From positions 1 to 14,108 of the forward strand of contig SXUH01000203.1 in NCBI GenBank assembly GCA_005791855.1: DNA of 14,108 nt. Direction: 5' to 3'. Below, one piece after another: positions 6,906-13,141 of this stretch (positions within the stretch are counted from its first letter, which is position 1; every line of letters starts with the position of its first letter). The notes below the pieces were generated by a model. That model had not been told where the DNA came from and did no database searches. It worked only from the letters and a program-made list of their open reading frames with translations. The translations under genes and the position numbers were made by a program. This stretch comes from Bdellovibrionales bacterium. GTDB taxonomy: Bacteria; Bdellovibrionota; Bacteriovoracia; Bacteriovoracales; Bacteriovoracaceae.

Positions 6906-7778
6906 TCAGTGATAGCTCTGGGAGGTCAATTTTTCCCAGAGAGATTTTCCCACCACGCCGAGCTGGTGCTTCTTGAGCCGGATGAGGTTGATCTCGAGGA
7001 CCCGCGGGTGCGTGTTCTTGAAGTCGAGGACGGTGAGCTTCTTCTCCCGGAGCTCCCGCTCGATGGAGTGCTCGGGCAGGTGCCCCCACCCCAGTCCCGC
7101 CAGGATGATCTCGCGCTTGAAGTTGCCGTTCTCGAGGCGCCACTTCTTCCCGCTCTCCAGGAGTCCGAAGCTCGCCCCCCTGGGCCCGTTCTTGTCGGCG
7201 ATGACGACCTGGTGGATGTCCTCGAGCAGCTCCTCGCGGTCGATCCTCCGCTCCTTGTAGAGGTCGGTGTTCATCACCGGGATCATCTTCACGCTGGTCA
7301 CCGGGATGATCTCCAGGAGCCCCGGCTCGCTCAGGAAGTGCGTGAGGCCGATCTGCGCCTCTCGGCTCAGGACCCGGCGCTCGGCTTCGCTCAGGATCTC
7401 GAAGCCGAGGTTGAGCTTGGTGTGCGGGAACCTGTCGCTGAACTCCTTGAAGAGCTTGAGCAGCGTGGGAAGCGGGGAGATGCCGTCGACGGCGATGGAG
7501 AGTTCGGGCTCCTCGTGGTTCTTGAAACTCTGGGTGAGGGCGTCCAGCTCCCCCATCCCTTCGAGGACTTTCTTCGACCGCTCGAGGAACGCTTTCCCGT
7601 GGCTGGTGAGAACGGGCCTGTAGCCGCTTCGGTCGAAGAGGTCGCTGCCCATCTCCTCTTCCAGTTTCTTGATAGACAAACTTATAGCTGGTTGTGTTCT
7701 GTGCAGCTCCGCAGCAGCGGCTTTGAAGCTTCCTGTCTTAATGATCCTATGAAAAACAAGTACTTGGTCGAAAGTCAT
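6906..7778 (-). CDS. LysR-family transcriptional regulator
   Basis: The 290-residue length is normal for the family. The N-terminal winged helix-turn-helix is clear (about 18-37, SFKAAAAELHRTQPAISLSI), followed by KKLEEEMGSDLFDRSG and TSHGKAFLERSKKVLE, the usual linker helix. Residues about 92-285 form the periplasmic-binding-like effector domain. The gene heads the minus-strand operon with the outer-membrane peptidase, lipoprotein and exporter genes, and it diverges from the YceI gene with 109 bp between their starts. LysR proteins commonly regulate a divergent neighbour and themselves, so control of YceI, the operon, or both is the natural inference. The effector is unknown. No Shine-Dalgarno is visible before ATG 7776-7778; the leader is A/T-rich and overlaps a dyad (7781-7799) that may be the operator. 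Confidence 0.92.
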   Translation of the reverse strand: MTFDQVLVFHRIIKTGSFKAAAAELHRTQPAISLSIKKLEEEMGSDLFDRSGYRPVLTSHGKAFLERSKKVLEGMGELDALTQSFKNHEEPELSIAVDGISPLPTLLKLFKEFSDRFPHTKLNLGFEILSEAERRVLSREAQIGLTHFLSEPGLLEIIPVTSVKMIPVMNTDLYKERRIDREELLEDIHQVVIADKNGPRGASFGLLESGKKWRLENGNFKREIILAGLGWGHLPEHSIERELREKKLTVLDFKNTHPRVLEINLIRLKKHQLGVVGKSLWEKLTSQSYH

Positions 7779-7780
7779 AC

Positions 7781-7799
7781 ATATAACTTTAACTTATAT
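7781..7799. promoter_or_regulatory. Candidate LysR operator dyad in the LysR/YceI divergent region
   Basis: ATATAA (7781-7786) and TTATAT (7794-7799) are perfect inverted repeats separated by 7 bases. The interrupted A/T dyad contains a T-N11-A arrangement typical of LysR-box sites. It sits directly in front of the LysR start codon, so binding could block its transcription or translation (autoregulation) and act on the divergent YceI promoter. The A/T-rich composition makes a chance dyad possible. Confidence 0.45.
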
Positions 7800-7887
7800 A
7801 GTTGATGATAAAAACTGTCTTTTTTTTTACCAGAATCTCCCTCATCATGGAAGTAATTAAAAATTCACAACCTCAAGGAGAATAGAA

Positions 7888-8484
7888 ATGAAAACTTTAA
7901 TGGCCCTCGTTCTAGCGGTTTCAACATCAGCGAGCTTCGCGCAGAAGCCGGCGGCGGAGGCCACGACCTACAAGGTGGATCCGGCGACGACGAAGGTGAC
8001 CTACGTCGGGAAGAAAGTCACCGGTGAGCACACCGGGAACGTGAAGGTCAAGAGCGGGACCCTCACCTACGATGGCCAGAAGCTCACCGGCGGCGACGTC
8101 GTCATGGACATGACCACCATCGACAGCACCGACATCACGGACAAGGACACGAACGCCAAGTACGTGGGCCACATGAAGTCCGCGGACTTCTTCAACACGG
8201 AGAAGTACCCGGAGTCCCGCCTCGTGATCAAGGAGAGCAAGAAGACCGACAAGGGCCTGGAGATCACCGGGGACCTCACCATGATCGGCAAGACGGCGCC
8301 GGTGAAGTTCCTCGCCACGGACGTGAAGTCCACCGGCGACGCCTTCTCCGCCAAGGCGAACGTCGAGATCGACCGGACCCAGTGGGGCCTCAAGTACGGC
8401 TCGGGCCAGTTCTTCAAGGGCCTCGGGGACAAGATGATCCACGACAAATTCACTCTCGCAGTTGACCTGAACGCTAAAAAATAA
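7888..8484 (+). CDS. YceI-family periplasmic lipocalin-like protein
   Basis: The product has 198 residues with a Sec signal (MKTLMALVLAVSTSASFA, cleavage after residue 18). The mature part shows the YceI hallmarks in order: TTYKVDPATTKVTYVGKK at the start, HMKSADFFNTEKYPESR in the middle, DLTMIGKTAPVKF, then DRTQWGLKYGSG and IHDKFTLAVDL at the end. The family forms a lipocalin-like beta barrel. Structurally studied members bind polyisoprenoid molecules, and others respond to acid or osmotic stress. The ligand here is unknown. AAGGAG at 7875-7880 fixes the start at 7888. It is divergent from the LysR gene and is followed at once by a strong terminator, so it is probably monocistronic. Confidence 0.95.
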   Translation: MKTLMALVLAVSTSASFAQKPAAEATTYKVDPATTKVTYVGKKVTGEHTGNVKVKSGTLTYDGQKLTGGDVVMDMTTIDSTDITDKDTNAKYVGHMKSADFFNTEKYPESRLVIKESKKTDKGLEITGDLTMIGKTAPVKFLATDVKSTGDAFSAKANVEIDRTQWGLKYGSGQFFKGLGDKMIHDKFTLAVDLNAKK

Positions 8485-8494
8485 TTCCGTCGTG

Positions 8495-8520
8495 AAGGGG
8501 CCCCGACCGGGGCCCTTTTT
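8495..8520 (+). terminator. Intrinsic terminator of the YceI gene
   Basis: GGGCCCC (8498-8504) and GGGGCCC (8509-8515) form a perfect 7-bp GC stem with a GACC loop, extended by AAG/TTT pairing, and are followed by TTTTT (8516-8520). It begins 11 nt after the stop codon. It separates YceI from the subtilase gene on the same strand. Confidence 0.92.
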
Positions 8521-8545
8521 CCTCGCAGCCGGCCAGATTTCCGTT

Positions 8546-8551
8546 TACAAT
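8546..8551 (+). promoter_or_regulatory. Candidate -10 box of the subtilase gene, implying a leaderless mRNA
   Basis: TACAAT at 8546-8551 is a 5/6 match to the -10 consensus and lies just past the YceI terminator. Transcription would start about 7 nt later, at or next to the ATG at 8559. No Shine-Dalgarno is visible before that ATG, which fits a leaderless transcript. No good -35 is present because the upstream bases are occupied by the terminator. Confidence 0.35.
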
Positions 8552-8558
8552 TTTCTAC

Positions 8559-10187
8559 ATGATCCGTTTTTTTCTGACTTTTTTACTTCTCTACTCCGCG
8601 GCGAGTTCCGGGGCGACCATCGCCATCATCGACACGGGCTTCGACCTGGACCACGACTACCTGAAGCCGAAGATCCTGAAGCAGGAGACGGACGAGGAGC
8701 CCCTCACCCAGCACGGTTGGAACTTCCACGATAACTCCCACCTGAAGACCCCCGTGGTCGAGGACCCCAGCAGCGTGCAGGAGATCCTCCGCTTCCGGGA
8801 CCTGCGGGCCAAGGGCCACCAGGACGGGCTCTCCCTCACCGAGTTCGACTGGTTCAAGAAACGGAGCGCGGACAAGGCCTTCATGGAGAAGGTCCGGCTC
8901 TTCAAGAAGCACTCCCACGGGACCTTCGTCGCCGGGATCGCCCTGCGGGAAGGAGAGAACATCAACATCTTCCCCATCCGGGGCCTGAACCTCCCGAGCC
9001 CGGTGGTGGCGGTGGAGGACCACACCTCCGAGAGCCCCTCGCCGCTCAAGGCGAAGGCGCCGGTGGAGAAGTTCAAGGAGGAGATCAAGAACTCCCTCAA
9101 CCGGGTGTCGCGGAAGTTCGCCAAGATCTGCCGCTACCTCTCGCAGAAGAAGATCGAAGTGGTGAACGCCTCGTACGGGATCACCTACAAGAACCTCCTG
9201 ACCCGCTTCCGGGAGAACTACAAGGAGTTCACCGGGAGCGAGCTCGACGAGGCCACGCTCAAGGGCTACGTGGACGAGTACTTCGCCGAACTCTACAAGC
9301 GCGGAGCGCGCACCATCTCGAAGTACCCGCAGATGCTCTTCGTCTTCTCCGCGGGGAACTCCGCGCTGGACAACGACCTCTACCACCACTACCCGTCGCG
9401 GATCAAGCTCCCCAACGCCATCACCGTGGCCGCCATGAACGGCGACTACCTGGCGAGCTTCTCCAACTTCGGCGTGAAGGGAGTCGACGTCGGCGCCCCG
9501 GGGGTGGCGATCCTCTCCCTGGTGCCGAAGGTCTACTCCCAGGACGGAAGCGACCTCTACTCTCCGGCGAGCGGGACGTCCATGGCCGCGCCCCACATCT
9601 CGAACCTCGCGGCCCAGATCATGAACACCAACCCGGCCCTGACCCCCGAGCGCGTGAAGCAGATCATTTTGGAGACGGGGGACGTGAAGGAGCACCTGCG
9701 GTCCCGGCTCGCCTCCGGGGCGATCGTGAACAACTACAAGGCCCTCCGGGCGGCGACCTTCTCCCGGGACATGGCCCTCGCGGACGCCATCGCCATGGCC
9801 AAGTCCGACCTCTTCCCGATCGAAGACCGCATCAGCACGGGGCTGGCCCCCGCGGTCTCTCCGGGGGAGATGAAGCGGAAGCTCCTCGAATCGATCCCGC
9901 GGATCGTTCCGGTGGAAGAAGTGGACGACGACCCGAGCCCCGAGGGACCTACCAGTTCAGAGTCTTCTTCACCGACGGATCAAGGGAGAGTGCCACCGGA
10001 CAGGTCAGCGCCGCCTGCTTCAGCTCCGCCAGGTGCTCCGGAGAAAGCCTCCGGTCAAGCCCCTTCCAGTCGAACGTCAGAACGATCTCCGCCACCTTCC
10101 GCGGCGCCGGCTGCATCTTCTTCTCCACCGCCACCGTCACTCCCTGGAGGTCAACCCCCAGGGCCCGCCCCTTCATCGCCGCAATAG
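8559..10187 (+). CDS. Secreted S8 subtilisin-like serine protease with an antisense-derived C-terminal tail
   Basis: The product has 542 residues. The signal peptide (about 1-19) leads directly into the catalytic domain. D25 is in IAIIDTGFD, H120 in HSHGTFVAG, the oxyanion Asn N267 in SAGN, and the nucleophile S341 in SGTSMAAP. All four are intact. No separate propeptide is visible: the catalytic Asp comes a few residues after the predicted cleavage site. The stretch between His and Asn is long (about 147 residues) and helix-rich, an insertion relative to a minimal subtilase. From residue 464 to the stop, the frame runs antisense to the OsmC gene and becomes a Pro/Ser/Ala-rich string unlike the rest, so the true stop may have been lost near 9948. 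The role is presumably periplasmic or extracellular protein degradation; the substrate is unknown. No Shine-Dalgarno is seen, and the start is chosen for the signal peptide. Confidence 0.88.
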   Translation: MIRFFLTFLLLYSAASSGATIAIIDTGFDLDHDYLKPKILKQETDEEPLTQHGWNFHDNSHLKTPVVEDPSSVQEILRFRDLRAKGHQDGLSLTEFDWFKKRSADKAFMEKVRLFKKHSHGTFVAGIALREGENINIFPIRGLNLPSPVVAVEDHTSESPSPLKAKAPVEKFKEEIKNSLNRVSRKFAKICRYLSQKKIEVVNASYGITYKNLLTRFRENYKEFTGSELDEATLKGYVDEYFAELYKRGARTISKYPQMLFVFSAGNSALDNDLYHHYPSRIKLPNAITVAAMNGDYLASFSNFGVKGVDVGAPGVAILSLVPKVYSQDGSDLYSPASGTSMAAPHISNLAAQIMNTNPALTPERVKQIILETGDVKEHLRSRLASGAIVNNYKALRAATFSRDMALADAIAMAKSDLFPIEDRISTGLAPAVSPGEMKRKLLESIPRIVPVEEVDDDPSPEGPTSSESSSPTDQGRVPPDRSAPPASAPPGAPEKASGQAPSSRTSERSPPPSAAPAASSSPPPPSLPGGQPPGPAPSSPQ

Positions 10188-10353
10188 TCAGCATGCAGCT
10201 GGCGAGCGAGGTGCAGAGGAGATCGGTGGGAGAGAAGGCTTCGCCCTTGCCCTGGTTATCCTTGGGCGCGTCCGTGTGGATGGTGCTCCGGGAGTCGAGG
10301 TGCAGGGCCTCGGACCGAAGCTCGCCCTGGTAGGTCACGGTCATCTGGTGCAT
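9949..10353 (-). CDS. OsmC/Ohr-family peroxiredoxin-like protein
   Basis: The product has 134 residues. The two family cysteines are present: C53 in SLASCMLT (peroxidatic) and C118 in ALTCPVALSL (resolving). FSPTDLLCTSLASC is typical of OsmC proteins. The family reduces organic hydroperoxides in the cytoplasm using a reactive Cys pair. The short N-terminus and KKMQPAPRKVAEI segment look more like the OsmC/YhfA side than classical Ohr, but I would not fix the subgroup. AAAGGA, 8 nt before ATG 10351-10353, supports the start. The last 239 bases overlap the 3' end of the convergent subtilase frame. The Hsp20 terminator abuts the ribosome binding site, so expression needs read-through or a promoter inside the terminator/Hsp20 region. 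Confidence 0.92.
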   Translation of the reverse strand: MHQMTVTYQGELRSEALHLDSRSTIHTDAPKDNQGKGEAFSPTDLLCTSLASCMLTIAAMKGRALGVDLQGVTVAVEKKMQPAPRKVAEIVLTFDWKGLDRRLSPEHLAELKQAALTCPVALSLDPSVKKTLNW

Positions 10354-10367
10354 GGGGAACGTCCTTT

Positions 10368-10398
10368 AAAAAAAAAGGCTCTCGCGGAGAGGGCCTTT
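10368..10398 (-). terminator. Intrinsic terminator after hsp20, directly before the OsmC ribosome binding site
   Basis: On the minus strand, AAAGG and CTCTC (separated by a 2-nt bulge) pair with GAGAG and CCTTT around a CGC loop. This gives a 10-bp stem followed by nine T in total. The T run ends at 10368, and the OsmC Shine-Dalgarno AAAGGA begins in the next bases. The CCTTT arm could instead pair with that downstream AAAGG, so terminator and SD-masking folds exclude each other. Confidence 0.8.
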
Positions 10399-10408
10399 GC
10401 GCTAGTCT

Positions 10409-10876
10409 CTAGTTACTCAGGCTAGCAGGACTTTCCTTGTTTGACCAATCGCTGATGGTGATTTTCTTCGCCTGGGACTTCTCCTCCTTCGGGAGGTTGA
10501 TCGCCAGCACGCCGTTTTCGAAGCGGGCCTCGATGGCGTCGGTGTTGACGTTCTGGGGCAGGCTGAAGACCCGGGAGAACTTGCCGTAGCGGCGCTCGGA
10601 CCGGAGCACGTTGTCCTTCTCCGTCTTGCCCTCGAACTTGCGCTCGCCGCTCACCACGAGGCGGTTATCCTTCACCTCGAGGTCGATGTCCTCCTTCTTA
10701 AGGCCCGGGACGTCGAGGCTGATGCTGTAGCTCTTCTCCTCGTCGAGGATCTCGCAGGCGGGGGCGTAGTAGTCGGACTTGTTGAAGACGTCGAAGAGCT
10801 TATCGAACTCCTTCTCCCAGCTGGTGGAGTTCAGGACATTGTTTTTCCGAGATGGCTTTAGCTCAAAGTGGTACAT
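10409..10876 (-). CDS. Small heat shock protein, Hsp20/alpha-crystallin family
   Basis: The product has 155 residues. An N-terminal arm (1-40) precedes an alpha-crystallin domain at about 40-130, with LDVPGLKKEDIDLEVKD, RLVVSGER and the signature GVLAINLPK (122-130). The C-terminal I-T-I (139-141) provides the I-x-I motif that links dimers in oligomers. The family binds unfolding proteins in the cytoplasm without ATP. An excellent AGGAGG before ATG 10874-10876 fixes the start. A sigma-32-like promoter lies about 57 nt upstream and a terminator follows the stop, so it is probably a single-gene heat-shock unit. One Cys (C41) lies at the domain edge. Confidence 0.95.
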   Translation of the reverse strand: MYHFELKPSRKNNVLNSTSWEKEFDKLFDVFNKSDYYAPACEILDEEKSYSISLDVPGLKKEDIDLEVKDNRLVVSGERKFEGKTEKDNVLRSERRYGKFSRVFSLPQNVNTDAIEARFENGVLAINLPKEEKSQAKKITISDWSNKESPASLSN

Positions 10877-10932
10877 AGATTTCCTCCTGTTTTCATAGGG
10901 AATTTCTGCGGTCCCTTCTTACACAGGAGAAG

Positions 10933-10957
10933 ATGTGGTGGGTTTTCTAAACGTCAA
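10933..10957 (-). promoter_or_regulatory. Candidate sigma-32 (heat-shock) promoter of hsp20
   Basis: On the minus strand, CTTGACG (-35, 10952-10958) is followed after a 13-nt spacer by CCACATCT (-10, 10931-10938). The latter matches the heat-shock consensus CCCCATNT except at one position. Spacing is right for RpoH promoters, and the predicted 5' leader is about 50 nt, ending in a strong ribosome binding site. Placement before a heat-shock gene supports the call. Confidence 0.5.
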
Positions 10958-10964
10958 GGCTTCG

Positions 10965-10982
10965 GCAGTTTTTTTTTACTGC
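10965..10982. repeat. Short hairpin with a homopolymer loop at the stop codon of the small secreted peptide gene
   Basis: GCAGT (10965-10969) and ACTGC (10978-10982) are perfect inverted repeats around eight T. The stop codon of the minus-strand peptide gene lies at the edge of the loop. On the minus strand the loop is A-rich, so it does not look like a normal terminator. Confidence 0.35.
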
Positions 10983-11164
10983 TTCTCTTTCCCGGCCTTC
11001 TTGCCGCCGGGCTCACGGCCGACGTCCTTCGGCTGGAGCAGTGGCTTGTGCTCCTCCGGGGCGGCGACGTCGTAGCTCTGCTGCTTGATGTTTTCTTTCA
11101 CCTTCACGTCCTGTGCCCAGGCGGAGAGTCTTGTCACGACGAGGAAAAGAACCAGGTATCTCAT
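10976..11164 (-). CDS. Small secreted protein of unknown function (62 residues)
   Basis: ATG 11162-11164 follows AAAGGAAGG at good spacing. The product starts with a Sec signal, MRYLVLFLVVTRLSAWA, followed by Gln; cleavage after AWA would leave about 45 residues. The mature part is short, hydrophilic and charged, rich in Lys, Glu and Pro, ends GGKKAGKEKQ, and has no Cys. It is probably a disordered periplasmic or secreted peptide. I recognise no family. The signal peptide and ribosome binding site make it more than a chance frame. It lies upstream of hsp20 on the same strand, but hsp20 appears to have its own promoter. Confidence 0.65.
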   Translation of the reverse strand: MRYLVLFLVVTRLSAWAQDVKVKENIKQQSYDVAAPEEHKPLLQPKDVGREPGGKKAGKEKQ

Positions 11165-11193
11165 GGGGGCCTTCCTTTAAAATGTTCCCACCT

Positions 11194-11199
11194 ATGATA
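11194..11199 (-). promoter_or_regulatory. Possible -10 box of the small secreted peptide gene
   Basis: TATCAT on the minus strand would give a leader of about 25 nt that includes the AAAGGAAGG ribosome binding site. No recognisable -35 lies upstream, so this is weak. Confidence 0.25.
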
Positions 11200-11270
11200 A
11201 GCGAAATCCGCGGCGCCTCACGCTTTTTTATAAGCCTCGAAAATGTAGCCTCAGATTCCTTGAGGAGAGG

Positions 11271-11301
11271 AAACCGCTGCCAAGTTTCTTTGGCAGAGCG
11301 G
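11271..11301 (-). terminator. Probable terminator after fabH
   Basis: On the minus strand, CTGCCAA (11290-11296 read in reverse) and TTGGCAG (11277-11283) form a 7-bp stem with a 6-nt loop. CCG/CGG extends it across a 2-nt bulge, and TTTCCTCTCC follows. The T run is short. A second small hairpin (CCTCA/TGAGG, 11249-11265) lies just beyond. It starts within 3 nt of the fabH stop. Confidence 0.6.
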
Positions 11302-11303
11302 AG

Positions 11304-12314
11304 CTACCAGCGGTAGACCGCGCTCGCCCAGGTGAACCCGGAGCCGAAGGCGGCGGACCCGACGAGCATTCCCTTCTTGAGCTTCCCGGCCTTCACGGCC
11401 TCCGCCATTCCGATGGGGATGGTGGCCGCGGTGGTGTTGCCGTACCGCTGTATGGTGTTGAAGACTGTCTCCGGAGGGATCTTGAGCTCCTGGGCGATCA
11501 TCTGGTTGATGCGCAGGTTGGCCTGGTGGAAGAGGAAGAGGTCGACGTCGTCCAGGGTGAGCTGGTTGAACTCCAGCGCCTGGAGGAGGCACTCGCTGAT
11601 CCGGCGGACGGCGTTGGCGAAGACCTTCTTTCCGTTCATCTGCGGGTAGTGGAGCCCCTCTTCGATGTGCTCCTTATTGATCCGCTGGGCCCCCAGTGCA
11701 GATCCCGGCCCCGGGATCCAGAGCTCCTTGGCCGAGGAGCCTTCGGTGAAGAGGTGGGTGGAGAAGATGTGGGAATCCGTCTTCGGGTCCCGCACCTGGG
11801 TCCGGCGGACCACCACCGCGCCGGCGCCGTCGCCGAAGAGGACGGAGACGTCCCGGCCCTTGGTGGTCTTGTCCAGGCCCTTGGAGTGGACCTCCGCGCC
11901 CACCAGGAGGATGGTCTTGTACTGCCCGGAGCGGATGAAGGCGTCGGCGATGGAAAGGCCGTAGAGGAACCCGGAGCACGCCTGGCGGACGTCGATGGCC
12001 GGGATGTCCGTGAGCCCGAGCTTCGGTTGCAGGAAGCAGCCGCCGCCGGGGATGTCGTGGTCCGGAGAGAGGGTGGCGAAGAGGATGCAGTCAATCTCTT
12101 TCTTGTCGATGCCCGCGCTCCGGATGGCCTCCTCGGAGGCCTTGAGGGCGAGGTCCGTGGTGACCAGGTCCTCCGTCACCCAGCGGCGCTCTTCGATGCC
12201 GGAGCGCTGGATGATCCAGTCGTGGGAGGTGTCCATCAGCGCCGCGAGGTCGTGGTTGGTGACGACCCGGGGAGGGACGAACATTCCGCTGCCGATGATC
12301 TCTGAGTTGTACAT
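11304..12314 (-). CDS. fabH: Beta-ketoacyl-ACP synthase III (FabH)
   Basis: I start at ATG 12312-12314, which has AAAAGGA 6-7 nt upstream and lies 17 nt after the YebC stop. The longer frame to 12356 would overlap YebC without support. The product has 336 residues. The active-site triad is complete: C113 in RQACSGFLYG, H263 in FHQAN, and N293 in YGNTTAATIP. LFGDGAGAVVV and the C-terminal GSGFTWASAVYRW are also standard. The enzyme condenses acetyl-CoA (or another short acyl-CoA) with malonyl-ACP, the first step of each fatty-acid cycle. The length is about 20 residues above E. coli FabH, with an extra segment around 175-225. It is not next to other fab genes here, so it could be a paralogue with a different primer preference. 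Confidence 0.93.
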   Translation of the reverse strand: MYNSEIIGSGMFVPPRVVTNHDLAALMDTSHDWIIQRSGIEERRWVTEDLVTTDLALKASEEAIRSAGIDKKEIDCILFATLSPDHDIPGGGCFLQPKLGLTDIPAIDVRQACSGFLYGLSIADAFIRSGQYKTILLVGAEVHSKGLDKTTKGRDVSVLFGDGAGAVVVRRTQVRDPKTDSHIFSTHLFTEGSSAKELWIPGPGSALGAQRINKEHIEEGLHYPQMNGKKVFANAVRRISECLLQALEFNQLTLDDVDLFLFHQANLRINQMIAQELKIPPETVFNTIQRYGNTTAATIPIGMAEAVKAGKLKKGMLVGSAAFGSGFTWASAVYRW

Positions 12315-12331
12315 GCCGATCCTTTTAGGAC

Positions 12332-13069
12332 TCACTCCGCGAAGGATTCGTTCCACTCGAGGTTGTGGTACACCTTGAGGATGTCGTCGTCTGCTTCCAG
12401 CACATCCAGGAGGCGTTGAATCTTCTCGTAGCTTTCCTTCGAAACTTCTTTGGTGTTGAGCGGGAGCCGCTCGAGGCCCGACTCCTCCACCTTGATTTTA
12501 AGCTCTTCGAGTTTTTTGTAAATATCCCCGTAGGCCTCGACGGGCCCCTTGACGGTGACGAAGCCCTCCTCGGTCTCGACGTCGTCGATGCCGAAGTCGA
12601 TGAGTTCCATCATCAGGTCGTCGGTGGACATCGGGAGGTTCTCCTGCTTGATCGCGAAGGTGGCCTTGCGCTCGAAGACGAACTGCAGGCACCCCTGGGT
12701 CCCGAGGCCCCCGCCCCACTTGTTGAAGTACGAGCGGATGTTTCCCACCGTGCGAGTCGGGTTATCGGTGGCGGCTTCCATGAAGACGGCCACGCCGTCC
12801 AGCGCGTAGCCTTCGTAGTTGATCTCCTCGATGGCGGCGCCCCCGTCTCCGAGGCCCTTCTTGATCGCCTTGTCGACGTTGTCCTTCGGGACGTTGTACT
12901 CCCGGGCCTTGAGGAGGGCGATCTTGAGGGCGAAGTTCGACTCCACCTCGGCGTGGCCGGACTTCTTCACGGCCATGGTAACTTCCCGCAGGACCTTGGT
13001 GTAGTTCTGCGACCGCAGCTTATCCGTGGCCGCTTTCTTCATCTTGATGTTGTTCCATTTCCGTCCCAC
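12332..13069 (-). CDS. yebC: YebC/PmpR (TACO1) family protein
   Basis: The start is GTG 13067-13069, fixed by the family N-terminus MGRKWNNIKMKKAATDK and by AGGAG 6-7 nt upstream. The product has 245 residues, normal for the family, with the conserved patches KALLKAREYNVPKDNVDKAI-like (here IALLKAREYNVPKDNVDKAI, near 50-70), YEGYALDGVAVFMEAATDN, and the Gly-rich loop KWGGGLGTQGCLQFVFE. Members were long annotated as transcription regulators. More recent work on YebC and mitochondrial TACO1 points to a translation role at difficult (for example proline-rich) stretches. It is cytoplasmic. It lies upstream of fabH with a 17-nt gap, so they are probably cotranscribed. Confidence 0.95.
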   Translation of the reverse strand: MGRKWNNIKMKKAATDKLRSQNYTKVLREVTMAVKKSGHAEVESNFALKIALLKAREYNVPKDNVDKAIKKGLGDGGAAIEEINYEGYALDGVAVFMEAATDNPTRTVGNIRSYFNKWGGGLGTQGCLQFVFERKATFAIKQENLPMSTDDLMMELIDFGIDDVETEEGFVTVKGPVEAYGDIYKKLEELKIKVEESGLERLPLNTKEVSKESYEKIQRLLDVLEADDDILKVYHNLEWNESFAE

Positions 13070-13103
13070 GAGGCACTCCTATCGAAATATTTTAAGTGGA
13101 GGG

Positions 13104-13109
13104 ATGATA
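13104..13109 (-). promoter_or_regulatory. Candidate extended -10 promoter of yebC-fabH
   Basis: On the minus strand TGC-TATCAT (13104-13112) is an extended -10 element preceded by a T run. The predicted leader is about 28 nt and contains the AGGAG of the GTG-started yebC. No good -35 is seen, which an extended -10 can tolerate. Confidence 0.4.
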
Positions 13110-13141
13110 GCAAAAAAAGACTGGAACGGCTCTTAAATCTC

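Noticed and set aside
4128..7805. A 1225-codon open frame on the plus strand, antisense to the outer-membrane protein and LysR genes
   Set aside because: It is a shadow produced by the G/C-ending codon bias of the real minus-strand genes. The product is a repetitive Glu/Val/Leu/Asp/Gly string with no domain pattern, and it spans two clearly real genes.
8583..9695. A 370-codon minus-strand frame inside the subtilase
   Set aside because: It is antisense to the protease, whose catalytic motifs are all intact. The frame is Val/Leu/Glu/Arg-rich without recognisable features.
10033..10425. A 130-codon plus-strand frame across the OsmC gene
   Set aside because: Antisense to OsmC and its upstream region, with a His/Arg/Leu-rich product and no ribosome binding site or motif.
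12315..12356. Longer N-terminus for FabH overlapping yebC
   Set aside because: The FabH fold begins at MYNSEIIGSG; the ATG at 12314 has AAAAGGA at proper spacing.
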